DNA of 38,589 bases. Origin: JAAYJS01 sp964346185 (GTDB lineage Bacteria; Bacillota; Clostridia; Eubacteriales; Eubacteriaceae). The notes beneath the pieces were generated by a model that was not told the DNA's origin, did not search any database, and saw only the letters and a program-made list of their open reading frames with translations. This document shows positions 7,831-15,894 of this stretch, one piece after another; position 1 is the stretch's first letter, and the number at the start of each line of letters is the position of its first letter. A program made the translations under genes and the position numbers. The DNA lies in the NCBI GenBank assembly GCA_964346185.1, contig CAYFTR010000015.1:1-38589 (forward strand), given 5' to 3'.

Positions 7831-9060
7831 TTACGCCTCCTCTATACGCACTTGACGATAGATTTTTTTACCTTTTTTAACCAGGAGTGCACCGTCCGTA
7901 AAATCACTTCGTTTAATTTCGTACTTGATATCGGTGATTTTTTCGCCTTCTATTTGAATACCGCCCTGTTGTACCAAGCGACGGGCTTCGCTGCGCGAGT
8001 GTGCCAGTTCCACCAATTCCAAAAAGGCTAAAATCGGCAAGCCGTCGCCCAAATCCTGAGCTTTTATGTTGATACCGGGTATTTCCGCGTCGGCACCGCC
8101 TTCAAACAAGGCCTTGGCACCGGCTTCCGCTTTTTGGGCTTCTTCTTCCCCGTGGATGAGTGCCGTTACCTCAAAGGCCAACACTTCTTTGGCACGGTTA
8201 ATTTCGGCTCCTTTCAGAGCACCTAAACGGTTGACTTCTTCCATCGGCAAAAATGTCAATAAGGCGAGACATTTTTTAACATCGGCATCGTCGACATTAC
8301 GCCAATATTGGTAAAACTCGTAGGGAGAGGTTTTCTCCGGATCCAACCAGAGGGCACCTTTAGCAGTTTTACCCATTTTAATGCCTTCGCTGGTGGTTAA
8401 GAGAGAAAAGGTCATCCCGTAGGCACTGCCTCCCTCTTTTCTTCTGATTAAATCGGCACCGGCAATAATGTTGGACCATTGGTCGTTACCGCCGAATTGC
8501 ATTTTACAACCGTATTTTTTGTACAGGACATAAAAATCGTAGGCCTGCAGAAGCATGTAGTTGAATTCTAAAAAGGTCAGTCCCTTTTCCATTCTGTTTT
8601 TATAGCATTCCGCCGTGAGCATTCGGTTCACGCTGAAGTGTTTGCCGATATCTCTTAAAAAGTCGATGTAATTTAAATCCAGCAACCAATTGGCATTGTC
8701 CTCCATAATGGCCTTGTTGTCTTCAAAACTTAAAAACTTTTCAAAAATTTTTTTAAATTTTTCACCGTTCTGTGCAATGCGTTCTCTGGTCATGACCCGG
8801 CGCATATCCGTGCGACCGGAGGGGTCGCCGATCATGGTGGTACCGCCGCCGATCAGGGCAATGGGTCTGTGTCCGTGGCGTTGCATATGAGCCATTACCA
8901 TAATCTGAATAAAATGCCCGATATGCAGGCTGTCCGCCGTCGGATCGAAACCGATGTAAAAAGTTACCGACTCCTCCCCGAGAAGTTTAATGATTTCTTC
9001 CTCGTGGGTACATTGTTCGACAAAACCTCTTTCCTTTAGTACGTCGTATACGTTTTTCAC
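7831..9060 (-). CDS. tyrS: Tyrosyl-tRNA synthetase
   Basis: A 409-residue class I synthetase with the HIGH-type motif in DPTADSLHIGHFIQIM, the tyrosine pocket (MLLQAYDFYVLY, QFGGNDQWSNI), KMSKS replaced by KMGKT (SEGIKMGKTAKGALW) and a C-terminal S4-like RNA-binding domain (LELVELAHSRSEARRLVQQGGI). The start is GTG, 5 bases after AGAGGTG. It is the first gene of the leftward translation operon. No T-box is visible upstream, although Firmicute tyrS genes often have one. Confidence 0.94.
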   Translation of the reverse strand: MKNVYDVLKERGFVEQCTHEEEIIKLLGEESVTFYIGFDPTADSLHIGHFIQIMVMAHMQRHGHRPIALIGGGTTMIGDPSGRTDMRRVMTRERIAQNGEKFKKIFEKFLSFEDNKAIMEDNANWLLDLNYIDFLRDIGKHFSVNRMLTAECYKNRMEKGLTFLEFNYMLLQAYDFYVLYKKYGCKMQFGGNDQWSNIIAGADLIRRKEGGSAYGMTFSLLTTSEGIKMGKTAKGALWLDPEKTSPYEFYQYWRNVDDADVKKCLALLTFLPMEEVNRLGALKGAEINRAKEVLAFEVTALIHGEEEAQKAEAGAKALFEGGADAEIPGINIKAQDLGDGLPILAFLELVELAHSRSEARRLVQQGGIQIEGEKITDIKYEIKRSDFTDGALLVKKGKKIYRQVRIEEA

Positions 9061-9127
9061 TTGACACCTCTTTTATCTATATAAAATCTACATTTAATCT
9101 GCATTTACGTCCGATAAATTAATTTTT

Positions 9128-9157
9128 ATCTTACCATAAGTTGTTCTTTCAATGCAA
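9128..9157 (-). promoter_or_regulatory. Candidate tyrS promoter
   Basis: TTGCAT (9152-9157) and TAAGAT (9128-9133) are spaced 18 bases apart. The leader to the GTG start would be about 60 bases. Confidence 0.5.
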
Positions 9158-9266
9158 ATTAAGACGGTACTTAAAACTTCAAGCTATCCTAACCTCGGTT
9201 GTACCTGCCCGCAACTGTGTTCTTTTTCCGATAACGGAAAGTAATTCTTAGTTTTCTACAAAAAAC

Positions 9267-9295
9267 TTTAAAATTAACCCCGGCTTTGATATACT
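9267..9295 (+). promoter_or_regulatory. lspA promoter (extended -10)
   Basis: TATACT (9290-9295) carries an upstream TG (TGATATACT); TTTAAA lies 17 bases upstream as a weak -35. The dyad TGTGA-N5-TCACA (9304-9318) sits right at the expected start point. Confidence 0.6.
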
Positions 9296-9333
9296 TAACA
9301 TGCTGTGAAATTATCACAACTTAAGGAGATAAA

Positions 9334-10056
9334 ATGCTTATCTATATCATTATTATTGTCGCCGGTATTCTCGTCGACCAACTGACAAAACATGCAGCAA
9401 TCTTATATTTGGAACCAATTTCTCAAATGCCGTTAATCCCCAATGTTTTTCACTTAACCTATATTGAAAATGCCGGAGCCGCCTTCGGAATGATGCCCGG
9501 TTGGCAGCTTTTTTTAATTGTCTTTTCCATTGTGACCCTTATCGGTTTAGTTTATATTTTTATCCATACACCGGGGGATCGTCGTTTTGTTGCGATGCGT
9601 CTGGCGTTATGTTTAATTATCAGCGGTGCTTTGGGTAATTTAATTGACCGCTTACGGTTTCAATACGTTGTGGATTTTTTGGATTTTCGATTAATCGGAT
9701 TTCCTATTTTTAACGTAGCGGATATTTTTGTTGTAACGGGCGGTTTTTTACTGGCGTATCTGATCATTAAACGGCCGACTCTGGTCGACGTTTTGATGAT
9801 TCGCATACAAAGAAAAAAAAAGAAAAATAAGCCGTCCTCCTATGTGAAGACCGGGCGGGTAAAAAGTTTAAAAAGTCACCAAACCCCGAAACCGACGGTC
9901 AGACCCTTCAAACAAAAAAACACGTCCGAAAAACGTAAACGTCCCCGCAAGGAACCCCAGGTGTACACCAATATTGAAGATGTTACCAAAAGAGAACGCA
10001 TTACCTTTACACCGACACCGCCTTCGGGCACAAAAAAGAAAACACCGAAAAAATAA
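9334..10056 (+). CDS. lspA: Lipoprotein signal peptidase II with long basic C-terminal tail
   Basis: Residues 1-146 are a complete LspA. There are four membrane helices, the D-Q-L-T-K motif near 15-19, YIENAGAAFGM (43-53) and the catalytic aspartates Asp105 (GNLIDR) and Asp130 (FNVADIF). It cuts prolipoproteins before the lipid-modified Cys. Residues 147-240 are an extra, very basic and Pro/Lys/Thr-rich segment that would face the cytoplasm. LspA is normally 150-170 residues, so this is a true extension and the frame shows no sign of decay. AAGGAG lies 7 bases before the ATG. No rluD-type gene follows, unlike many lspA loci. Confidence 0.92.
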   Translation: MLIYIIIIVAGILVDQLTKHAAILYLEPISQMPLIPNVFHLTYIENAGAAFGMMPGWQLFLIVFSIVTLIGLVYIFIHTPGDRRFVAMRLALCLIISGALGNLIDRLRFQYVVDFLDFRLIGFPIFNVADIFVVTGGFLLAYLIIKRPTLVDVLMIRIQRKKKKNKPSSYVKTGRVKSLKSHQTPKPTVRPFKQKNTSEKRKRPRKEPQVYTNIEDVTKRERITFTPTPPSGTKKKTPKK

Positions 10057-10081
10057 CGGTGTTTGTCAAACGCCACCATCG

Positions 10082-10108
10082 ACACGTCGCATTGCCGACG
10101 TGTTTTTT
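10082..10108 (+). terminator. Rho-independent terminator after lspA
   Basis: ACACGTCG pairs with CGACGTGT (8 bp) over a 6-base loop and is followed by five T. Confidence 0.85.
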
Positions 10109-10127
10109 ATGGTTCTGTCTATTAAGT

Positions 10128-10844
10128 TTATTTTTCTTTTTTACCCAACACTTTTACCATATCCAACTCCGTGCTTTTAATATGACCTGATGCCGCTTTA
10201 AAAGCTTTTGAGGCATCTCTTTGTGCGATACCGTCGATAATTTGGCCGTGTTCGCCCGTTAACGGGCGTTTATCCTCGATATTGTGGACGTATTCCATAC
10301 GAATACGTTTGGTGTGTTCTCTGATCGAGTTAATTTGTGCGATAAGTTTTTTGTTGCCCGAAGCGTTGTACAAGGCTTCGTGAAAGGCAATGTCGTGATT
10401 GATAATGCCCATTTCGTCGTTGGCGATGGCGGCCTCTTCAAACAATTTGTTGGCCTCGGACATTTTTTGAATATCCGTTTCGGTTGCGTGATAAACCGCC
10501 AACTCCGCCGCCAAACCTTCCAACACACGTCGAATAGCCATAAAATCAACCAAATCTTCCAAAGACATCGGTGTAACAAAAGCCCCCCGTCCGGGGATCA
10601 TTCCGGCAAGACCTTCCAATTCCAATTTTCGGATAGCCTCTCGCACCGGCGTTCGGGACACACCCAATTCCTCTGCCAGTTGCAACTCCGTTAAGCGTTC
10701 TCCCGGTGCCATGCGTCCGTCTACGATAGCATTTCTCAACGTTTCAAAGACAGATTCCCTCAGGGATTGGTTGTTGTTTTGAATAAGTTTCAATTTTTCG
10801 CGTTTTTGATAAGCGCCCTTTAAATCTGTCACGTTTCCTCCCAT
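10128..10844 (-). CDS. GntR-family regulator (FadR/FCD subfamily)
   Basis: This 238-residue protein has a winged helix (about residues 26-90: LRNAIVDGRMAPGERLTE, LAEELGVSRTPVREAIRKLE) and an FCD effector domain (100-230) with the Asp/His metal-binding pattern (NHDIAFHEALYNASGN, LTGEHGQIIDGIAQRD). FCD members usually sense small carboxylates through a bound metal. The start overlaps the ispE 3' end by 16 bases. The ispE-gntR pair recurs in Clostridia as I recall. Its targets cannot be told from the sequence. Confidence 0.88.
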   Translation of the reverse strand: MGGNVTDLKGAYQKREKLKLIQNNNQSLRESVFETLRNAIVDGRMAPGERLTELQLAEELGVSRTPVREAIRKLELEGLAGMIPGRGAFVTPMSLEDLVDFMAIRRVLEGLAAELAVYHATETDIQKMSEANKLFEEAAIANDEMGIINHDIAFHEALYNASGNKKLIAQINSIREHTKRIRMEYVHNIEDKRPLTGEHGQIIDGIAQRDASKAFKAASGHIKSTELDMVKVLGKKEK

Positions 10845-11686
10845 GTTTCGGTTACAAATACAAAATTGTAATGATGACTAAAATTTTCAGCAGCTTTTAA
10901 GGCCGTTGTACGATCGGTAAAATAGCCGACAACCGTCGGACCGGACCCCGACATGGTTGCGATGACCGCTCCCCGATCCGTCAGTTGTTGTTTTATTGTT
11001 TCAAGTTCCGGGTAACGGGAATAAACCACCGTTTCAAAGGCATTGCCGACATGAGGTGCCAGTGTTTGGAGGGACTGCCTTTTTCGGATACGCTCCACCA
11101 ACTTGTCGACCGGCGGGTGGTCTTCCCGCTGAATGCGGTCCCATTCTTTAAATGCCCACCCGGTTTCGATGCCGATTTCCGGTTTAACGACAACAACGTG
11201 GCAACGGGGCAAGCTCGGCAATACGGCAACCCTTTCTCCGATACCTTCAACCAATGCGGTGCAGTTGTGAATACAATAGGGTACATCCGCACCGATTTGA
11301 ACCCCCAAAGCTTTCAGTTTTTCTTCGTTTAAACCCAGTTGCCACAAGCGGTTCAGCCCCCTCAAAACGGCAGCACCGTCGCCGGAGCCGCCGCCGAGGC
11401 CCGCTCTTTCAGGTATACGTTTTTTTATATAAATATCAACGTTACGATAAATGTCAAAAGAAGATCGCACCAGAGCCAAGGCTTGAAGTATTGTGTTGTC
11501 CTTCGGTAAGGGGTTGCCGGTCACAACAAGCTTGCCCTCTCTTTGAACTTCTTCGATATACAAAACGTCCGCCAGACAAATACTATGGTTGACCATCCTC
11601 ATTTCATGGTAGCCGTCTTCCCGAAGACCTACAATATCTAAAGCTAAATTAACCTTTGCGTATGCTTTTTCTTCTACTGCCGCCAT
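10829..11686 (-). CDS. ispE: 4-diphosphocytidyl-2-C-methyl-D-erythritol kinase
   Basis: A 285-residue GHMP kinase of the non-mevalonate isoprenoid pathway. It phosphorylates CDP-ME at the 2-hydroxyl. Visible motifs are AYAKVNLALDIVGLREDGYH at the N-terminus, the ATP loop PERAGLGGGSGDGAAVLRGL (residues 92-111), GADVPYCI with the catalytic Asp, and the third GHMP motif TMSGSGPTVVGYF. The gene ends in TGA, inside the start of gntR. Residues 1-11 fit the usual start, although no strong Shine-Dalgarno is seen (GCAAGG). Confidence 0.93.
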   Translation of the reverse strand: MAAVEEKAYAKVNLALDIVGLREDGYHEMRMVNHSICLADVLYIEEVQREGKLVVTGNPLPKDNTILQALALVRSSFDIYRNVDIYIKKRIPERAGLGGGSGDGAAVLRGLNRLWQLGLNEEKLKALGVQIGADVPYCIHNCTALVEGIGERVAVLPSLPRCHVVVVKPEIGIETGWAFKEWDRIQREDHPPVDKLVERIRKRQSLQTLAPHVGNAFETVVYSRYPELETIKQQLTDRGAVIATMSGSGPTVVGYFTDRTTALKAAENFSHHYNFVFVTETWEET

Positions 11687-11747
11687 CCTTGCCTCGCATT
11701 CTTTAAATTAAACGCCGTTATGACATTGCCCGTTCTTAAGTTTATTT

Positions 11748-11756
11748 ATTATAGCA
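11748..11756 (-). promoter_or_regulatory. ispE-gntR promoter (extended -10)
   Basis: TGCTATAAT on the minus strand gives a perfect TATAAT (11748-11753) with a TG extension. The -35 region is poor. Confidence 0.6.
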
Positions 11757-11800
11757 TAAGTCTATCACAGCGAAAGTAAGTTCTTTAAGAGATAACCCTA

Positions 11801-11809
11801 TGGTATAAT
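11801..11809 (+). promoter_or_regulatory. HAD-ung promoter (extended -10)
   Basis: TGGTATAAT gives a perfect TATAAT (11804-11809) with TG extension and a weak -35 (TTCTTT). The leader before the ATG at 11831 would be only about 15 bases. Confidence 0.65.
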
Positions 11810-11830
11810 ATTTTTTATGGGAGCAGCAGC

Positions 11831-12505
11831 ATGAACATAAAAACTTACAAAAGCTTTATTTTTGACTTCGACGGAACTTTGGTTGATTCCATGGGCTTGT
11901 GGCAAGCCGTCGACCATATGTATTTGGGACGTTACGGTATTCCCTGCCCCGAGGGGTTGTCACATCAAATATCCGGTAAAACCTTTCGGGAAACCGCCGT
12001 ATTTTTTAAGGAAACTTTTCACTTGCCGGACAGCATCGAAACCATTGTGGCGGATTGGCACCATATGGCCTACGACTTATATATGGAAGATGTGCCTTTT
12101 AAACCCGGTATCCCCGAGTTGTTGGAAACGCTTCGCAGCCTGGGGTGTTCGGTTGCCATTGCCACCTCCAATTCCCGCACGTTGACAACCGCTTACTTAA
12201 AACACCGTAAGGCACAGCATTGGTTTGATGCCCTGAGCTTTACGGGGGAATTACAAAAAGGCAAGCCCGATCCCGCCGTGTTTTTACACGCCGCCGGTCA
12301 GCTGCAAACCGACCCTCGACATTGTATGGGGTTTGAGGATACTAAAGAAGGCATTTGCGGTTTAATTGATGCCGGCATGACAGCCGTCGCCGTGGAAGAT
12401 GCCCATCAGGGCATTCGACGCGACCAAATTGTATCCTTGGCTCATTACTATATCGATGACTATTATCAATTATTGGAGGAGGTTCGTTATGAGTATTCAC
12501 TTTGA
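11831..12505 (+). CDS. HAD-superfamily phosphatase (beta-phosphoglucomutase-like)
   Basis: This 224-residue HAD hydrolase has motif I FDFDGTLVDS (nucleophile Asp12, acid/base Asp14), an alpha-helical C1 cap (about 20-85), motif II ATSNS, motif III Lys in GKPDPAVF and motif IV GFEDTKEGI. The DGTLVDS motif and the GFEDT sequence place it with beta-phosphoglucomutase and phosphoglycolate phosphatase-like enzymes. The substrate is unknown. It overlaps ung by 17 bases and ends in TGA. Confidence 0.87.
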   Translation: MNIKTYKSFIFDFDGTLVDSMGLWQAVDHMYLGRYGIPCPEGLSHQISGKTFRETAVFFKETFHLPDSIETIVADWHHMAYDLYMEDVPFKPGIPELLETLRSLGCSVAIATSNSRTLTTAYLKHRKAQHWFDALSFTGELQKGKPDPAVFLHAAGQLQTDPRHCMGFEDTKEGICGLIDAGMTAVAVEDAHQGIRRDQIVSLAHYYIDDYYQLLEEVRYEYSL

Positions 12506-13166
12506 TAACGATTGGGAGAGCACTTTACAGCCCCAATTTTTACAACCATATTATTTGAAATTGCGAGAATTTTTAAAAAAAGAATACAGCTCGACCCGGG
12601 TTTATCCCGATATGTACGACATCTTTAACGCCTTTCACTACACCGCCTATTGCGATACCAAGGTTTGTATCATCGGGCAGGATCCTTACCACGGACCCGG
12701 TCAAGCCCACGGTTTGTGCTTTTCCGTTAAGCCCGATGTGAAAATACCGCCTTCTTTGCAAAATATTTATAAGGAATTGCAGAGTGATTTAGGCTGTACC
12801 GTTCCCAATCACGGTTACTTAAAAAAATGGGCGGACCAGGGGGTTTTATTGTTAAACGCCGTTTTAACCGTCCGTGCCGGACAGGCCGCCTCCCACCGCG
12901 GCAAAGGTTGGGAACACTTTACGGATTACGTGATTCGTAAATTAAACGAACGGGAAAAACCCGTCGTATTTATCCTATGGGGGAATTTTGCGATTTCAAA
13001 ATCCGCCATGATTACCAACCCCGGTCACTACATCCTGAAATCCCCGCACCCCAGTCCCTTATCCGCCAACCGCGGTTTTTTCGGCAGCCGACCCTTTTCC
13101 AAAACCAATGCGTTTCTGGTCGACAACCACATGAGCCCCGTCGACTGGCAAATTGATTCGATTTAA
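12489..13166 (+). CDS. ung: Uracil-DNA glycosylase, family 1
   Basis: The 225-residue product removes uracil from DNA, the first step of base excision repair. The water-activating loop is GQDPYHGPGQAHG (Asp65, Tyr67) and the leucine-loop motif is HPSPLSANRGFFGSRPFSKT with His187. I chose the ATG at 12489 because GGAGGAGG precedes it by a few bases and the product has normal family length. The frame is open 30 codons further, but that part only mirrors the HAD gene. It converges on the VWA gene with a 7-base gap. Confidence 0.95.
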   Translation: MSIHFDNDWESTLQPQFLQPYYLKLREFLKKEYSSTRVYPDMYDIFNAFHYTAYCDTKVCIIGQDPYHGPGQAHGLCFSVKPDVKIPPSLQNIYKELQSDLGCTVPNHGYLKKWADQGVLLLNAVLTVRAGQAASHRGKGWEHFTDYVIRKLNEREKPVVFILWGNFAISKSAMITNPGHYILKSPHPSPLSANRGFFGSRPFSKTNAFLVDNHMSPVDWQIDSI

Positions 13167-13173
13167 AAGTACA

Positions 13174-14955
13174 CTAATTGGTAATAATTTGCTTGAGATA
13201 ACGGATGACCATATCCGCAAAACGGTCGATGTTTTTAATGTAGGCAAAGTCCTTCCCGTAAATCATTTTTTCCGCTTTCAGGTCGCTTTCTCTCCCGGTA
13301 AAGACGCCCAGCACCATAATCCCCTGCTGCCTTGCCCGACGCACTTCGATGGCGGTGTCAATAATGGCTTCCCGACCTCGATAAACGGGAATATCGGTTT
13401 GCAGTTTTGCTTTGCCGACCTTAATATCATTCGGACGACCGTCGGACAAAATAATTAAGACTTTATTGTCTTCCTCCCGTTTAATGAGTTGGGAGACAAC
13501 CGTTCGTATCGCCAGACCGTCGCGGTTATTACCGGTGCAATGGTACTCGAAAATGTTTTCGTTCTTGGAAATGTTGTCGTGATAATCTCTAAAACGTTTG
13601 ATGACCGTGTAATCTAAAAAAGAGCTGAAGCCGTTGACACGGGTGGGAATGTCCGCCAAAGTCAACGCCTGACTGAGAACATAGGCCTGGGCGGCTACCC
13701 TCGGTTGGTTGCGTCGTTGAGAGCCGCTGGCATCGATTAAAATATCGACGACAAAACAGCCCTTTTCGTTATCGACGGTACGTTGAAAGAGTTTGGTGTT
13801 GCTGCTCCGACCGACACGCCACAGGCGGTTGGCAACCAATTGCCCGCTGCCGGCTAAAATTCGGTCGGCCGCTTCCTCCTGAACCATGGTGCGAATGAGG
13901 GAATCCCTCAGTTTATTGATATTGCGTTGGTGCACCCTTTTATTGATGTTGTAGGCTATTTCGTTTTTTATTTTTGTACGCTTAATATACTCCTGCTGAA
14001 AGCCGTTGTCGTTCTGAGAACGAACCACGCCGTCGGTCATATGAATACGACAGGTTTCGTGGGTATTGCGACATAATTGTTGCTGCATGCGTCGGACTTC
14101 TTCCACGGGCAGGTAGGAGCTGCCGTAATGAAAGGATACCTTTTCGTAAATTTTTTCCAAGTCCTCTTCCCGAACTCTTAAAACGCGATTATCGGCGGCG
14201 GTTCCCGCCGCATGGTTTAACCCTTCGTGGGCAAGCATACCGTCGCTGATGGCTTCCAGTAATTCCTCGACCTCTTCGTCGGACAGGGGGGCTTCGTCAT
14301 CGTCGAAATACTCTTCCAACATCCAGTCGTTAAAGTCGCTTTGGTTAAAATCCCGCCCTTCGTAACGGGCTTCCCGATCGCCCTCTTCGTTGAGTTGATA
14401 CAGGGGAAAGTAACGCAGATAAATGCTCTGAATATTCTTTAATAAGCTTTCCGTATCTCGGGCGTTTTCAAGCGCTTCCAAATCTCTTATCAGGTTTTGG
14501 GTAGCGTGATCCATGCGAACACTTTTACCGACACGTTTTAATGCAATGCCGTGTTTCACCTTTTCCAGAAGATCGCCGGTGTGCATTTTATAAAAGTTTG
14601 CGACAATTGCTTCGTAGGCATTCTTACGAATATCCGCCACACCCGGCCGCTCCCGAATTACTTTTTCTTCGATCATCAGATCCGTCGATAATTGCAGCAA
14701 ATTTAAAAGAATATTTTTGTCCAGCCCCGCCTGTACGCGGGTTTTAATAAATTTTTTTACTTTATCCCAATCGATATACAAACGCCTGGCACCGGCTGTT
14801 ACCGCATGATAGAGGGCAACTTCTTCGGAAATAAAACTTTTTTCGCCGATATCCATGTGGTCGTCGTAACGACCGGACACGGTCCACATTAAGTTGGAAA
14901 CCCGATTGTCGAAATCCGGATCTTCATATACCCATTTTGCATTTTGATCAGCCAT
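13174..14955 (-). CDS. VWA-domain protein, NorD/CobT-like (second paralogue of cassette)
   Basis: The 593-residue protein has a C-terminal von Willebrand A domain (about 400-593) with MIDAS motif DASGS at 408-412, NRDGLAI carrying the distal ligand, and ILSDGRPND. The N-terminal 200 residues are helical, residues 205-250 are strongly acidic, and WRVGRSSNTKLF precedes the VWA fold. NorD, CobT and ViaA proteins share this plan and work with MoxR-type AAA+ ATPases to load or activate metalloenzymes. It is paralogous to the gene at 15895-17580 along most of its length. It starts 11 bases after moxR. No nitric oxide reductase or cobaltochelatase gene is in the window, so the client is unknown. Confidence 0.8.
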   Translation of the reverse strand: MADQNAKWVYEDPDFDNRVSNLMWTVSGRYDDHMDIGEKSFISEEVALYHAVTAGARRLYIDWDKVKKFIKTRVQAGLDKNILLNLLQLSTDLMIEEKVIRERPGVADIRKNAYEAIVANFYKMHTGDLLEKVKHGIALKRVGKSVRMDHATQNLIRDLEALENARDTESLLKNIQSIYLRYFPLYQLNEEGDREARYEGRDFNQSDFNDWMLEEYFDDDEAPLSDEEVEELLEAISDGMLAHEGLNHAAGTAADNRVLRVREEDLEKIYEKVSFHYGSSYLPVEEVRRMQQQLCRNTHETCRIHMTDGVVRSQNDNGFQQEYIKRTKIKNEIAYNINKRVHQRNINKLRDSLIRTMVQEEAADRILAGSGQLVANRLWRVGRSSNTKLFQRTVDNEKGCFVVDILIDASGSQRRNQPRVAAQAYVLSQALTLADIPTRVNGFSSFLDYTVIKRFRDYHDNISKNENIFEYHCTGNNRDGLAIRTVVSQLIKREEDNKVLIILSDGRPNDIKVGKAKLQTDIPVYRGREAIIDTAIEVRRARQQGIMVLGVFTGRESDLKAEKMIYGKDFAYIKNIDRFADMVIRYLKQIITN

Positions 14956-14966
14956 GGTGCATCGTC

Positions 14967-15875
14967 CTAAAAAATATCTTCCGATGTCCAGCTGTCACGA
15001 ATACGGGTGCGTATGACGTCCTCTACAATTTCTTTTTCATATACATCGAAGGTTTTTCCCGTTACGCCCATATTAACGGCTAAAACGGGCTTTAAGCCTC
15101 TGCGAATAGTGCGTAAACTCCCCGTAATTCCCCTTAAGTCGACGGATTTGGTGGATATTTCGGAGTTCATGGCTTTTTCCTGAAGATCCAAAAAGATACC
15201 TGCAAATTGTTCCAACATTTTGGGTTTTGCATCGGAAAATTCATTCTGCAAAATGACCATAATGGTCTCCTGATCGATTTTAGGTATATCAATAGTCATA
15301 AAGCGGGAGACCAGGGCTTCATTCAGCTCCTTGGTGCCGGCATATTCGTAGTTCATGGTGCCGATAAAACGTGTTGCGGGGTTTAAGGTAATCTTTTCAT
15401 AACCGGGCACGTCGATAATTTTACGGTAGTCCAGGGCGGAGTGCAAAACAACCAAAGCGTCGTTTTTAGCCATGTTAATTTCGTCGAAAACACCGAAACC
15501 GCCGTTGACGGCACATTCGTAAACGGAGCCTCTGCGTAGACGTACTTCGTTGTCGATAAAGGTATCGGTTCCGATTAAACTCGTGCTGTCGGTGTTAACA
15601 TGAAAGGAAGTGTTCCATTGGGGACGTTTGAAAAAGTGACAAATATTGTCCGCCAATACGTTTTTTCCAGTCGCTTTCGGTCCGACCAGCAAAATATTTT
15701 CGCCCTCCAAAATCGCACAGATAGCCATTTCCCAAATGTCTTTTCCGTAAAAAAGAGTAGTGGTTTCGGGAATTCTGTCTTTCAACCGATCTTCGATGGG
15801 GTATTTTTCAATAAAATTTTCGACATCATTCAGCAAAGCCGGTGATACGCCTTGGGCTTCCAGTTTCTTTCTCAT
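14967..15875 (-). CDS. MoxR-family AAA+ ATPase with unusual P-loop
   Basis: A 302-residue MoxR-type ATPase. The Walker A is GPKATGKN at 65-72, with Asn72 where Thr or Ser normally binds Mg2+. The Walker B is GVFDEIN (Asp131, Glu132), sensor 1 lies in FIGTMNY (Asn175) and the arginine finger is probably Arg191 in SRFMTIDIP. The RGSVYECAVNGG segment before Walker B is a MoxR insert. It lies between two VWA genes on the same strand (gaps 19 and 11 bases). By analogy with NorQ-NorD, CbbQ-CbbO and RavA-ViaA it should form a hexamer that remodels a client through the VWA adaptors. AGAGGA precedes the ATG. Confidence 0.87.
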   Translation of the reverse strand: MRKKLEAQGVSPALLNDVENFIEKYPIEDRLKDRIPETTTLFYGKDIWEMAICAILEGENILLVGPKATGKNVLADNICHFFKRPQWNTSFHVNTDSTSLIGTDTFIDNEVRLRRGSVYECAVNGGFGVFDEINMAKNDALVVLHSALDYRKIIDVPGYEKITLNPATRFIGTMNYEYAGTKELNEALVSRFMTIDIPKIDQETIMVILQNEFSDAKPKMLEQFAGIFLDLQEKAMNSEISTKSVDLRGITGSLRTIRRGLKPVLAVNMGVTGKTFDVYEKEIVEDVIRTRIRDSWTSEDIF

Positions 15876-15894
15876 TGTTTCTTTTTTCCTCTTT

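Larger units (their letters stand above)
9061..9333. other. Divergent control region, tyrS / lspA
   Basis: This 273-base region holds the tyrS promoter leftward and the lspA promoter rightward. I find no T-box sequence (no AGGGTGG-ACCGCG element) and no other gene. Confidence 0.6.

Noticed and set aside
9061..9333. T-box riboswitch in front of tyrS
   Set aside because: No AGGGTGG-ACCGCG element, specifier stem or terminator/antiterminator pair could be found on the minus strand.
12399..12488. N-terminal extension of ung
   Set aside because: The extra 30 residues are antiphase reading of the HAD gene; GGAGGAGG marks the ATG at 12489.
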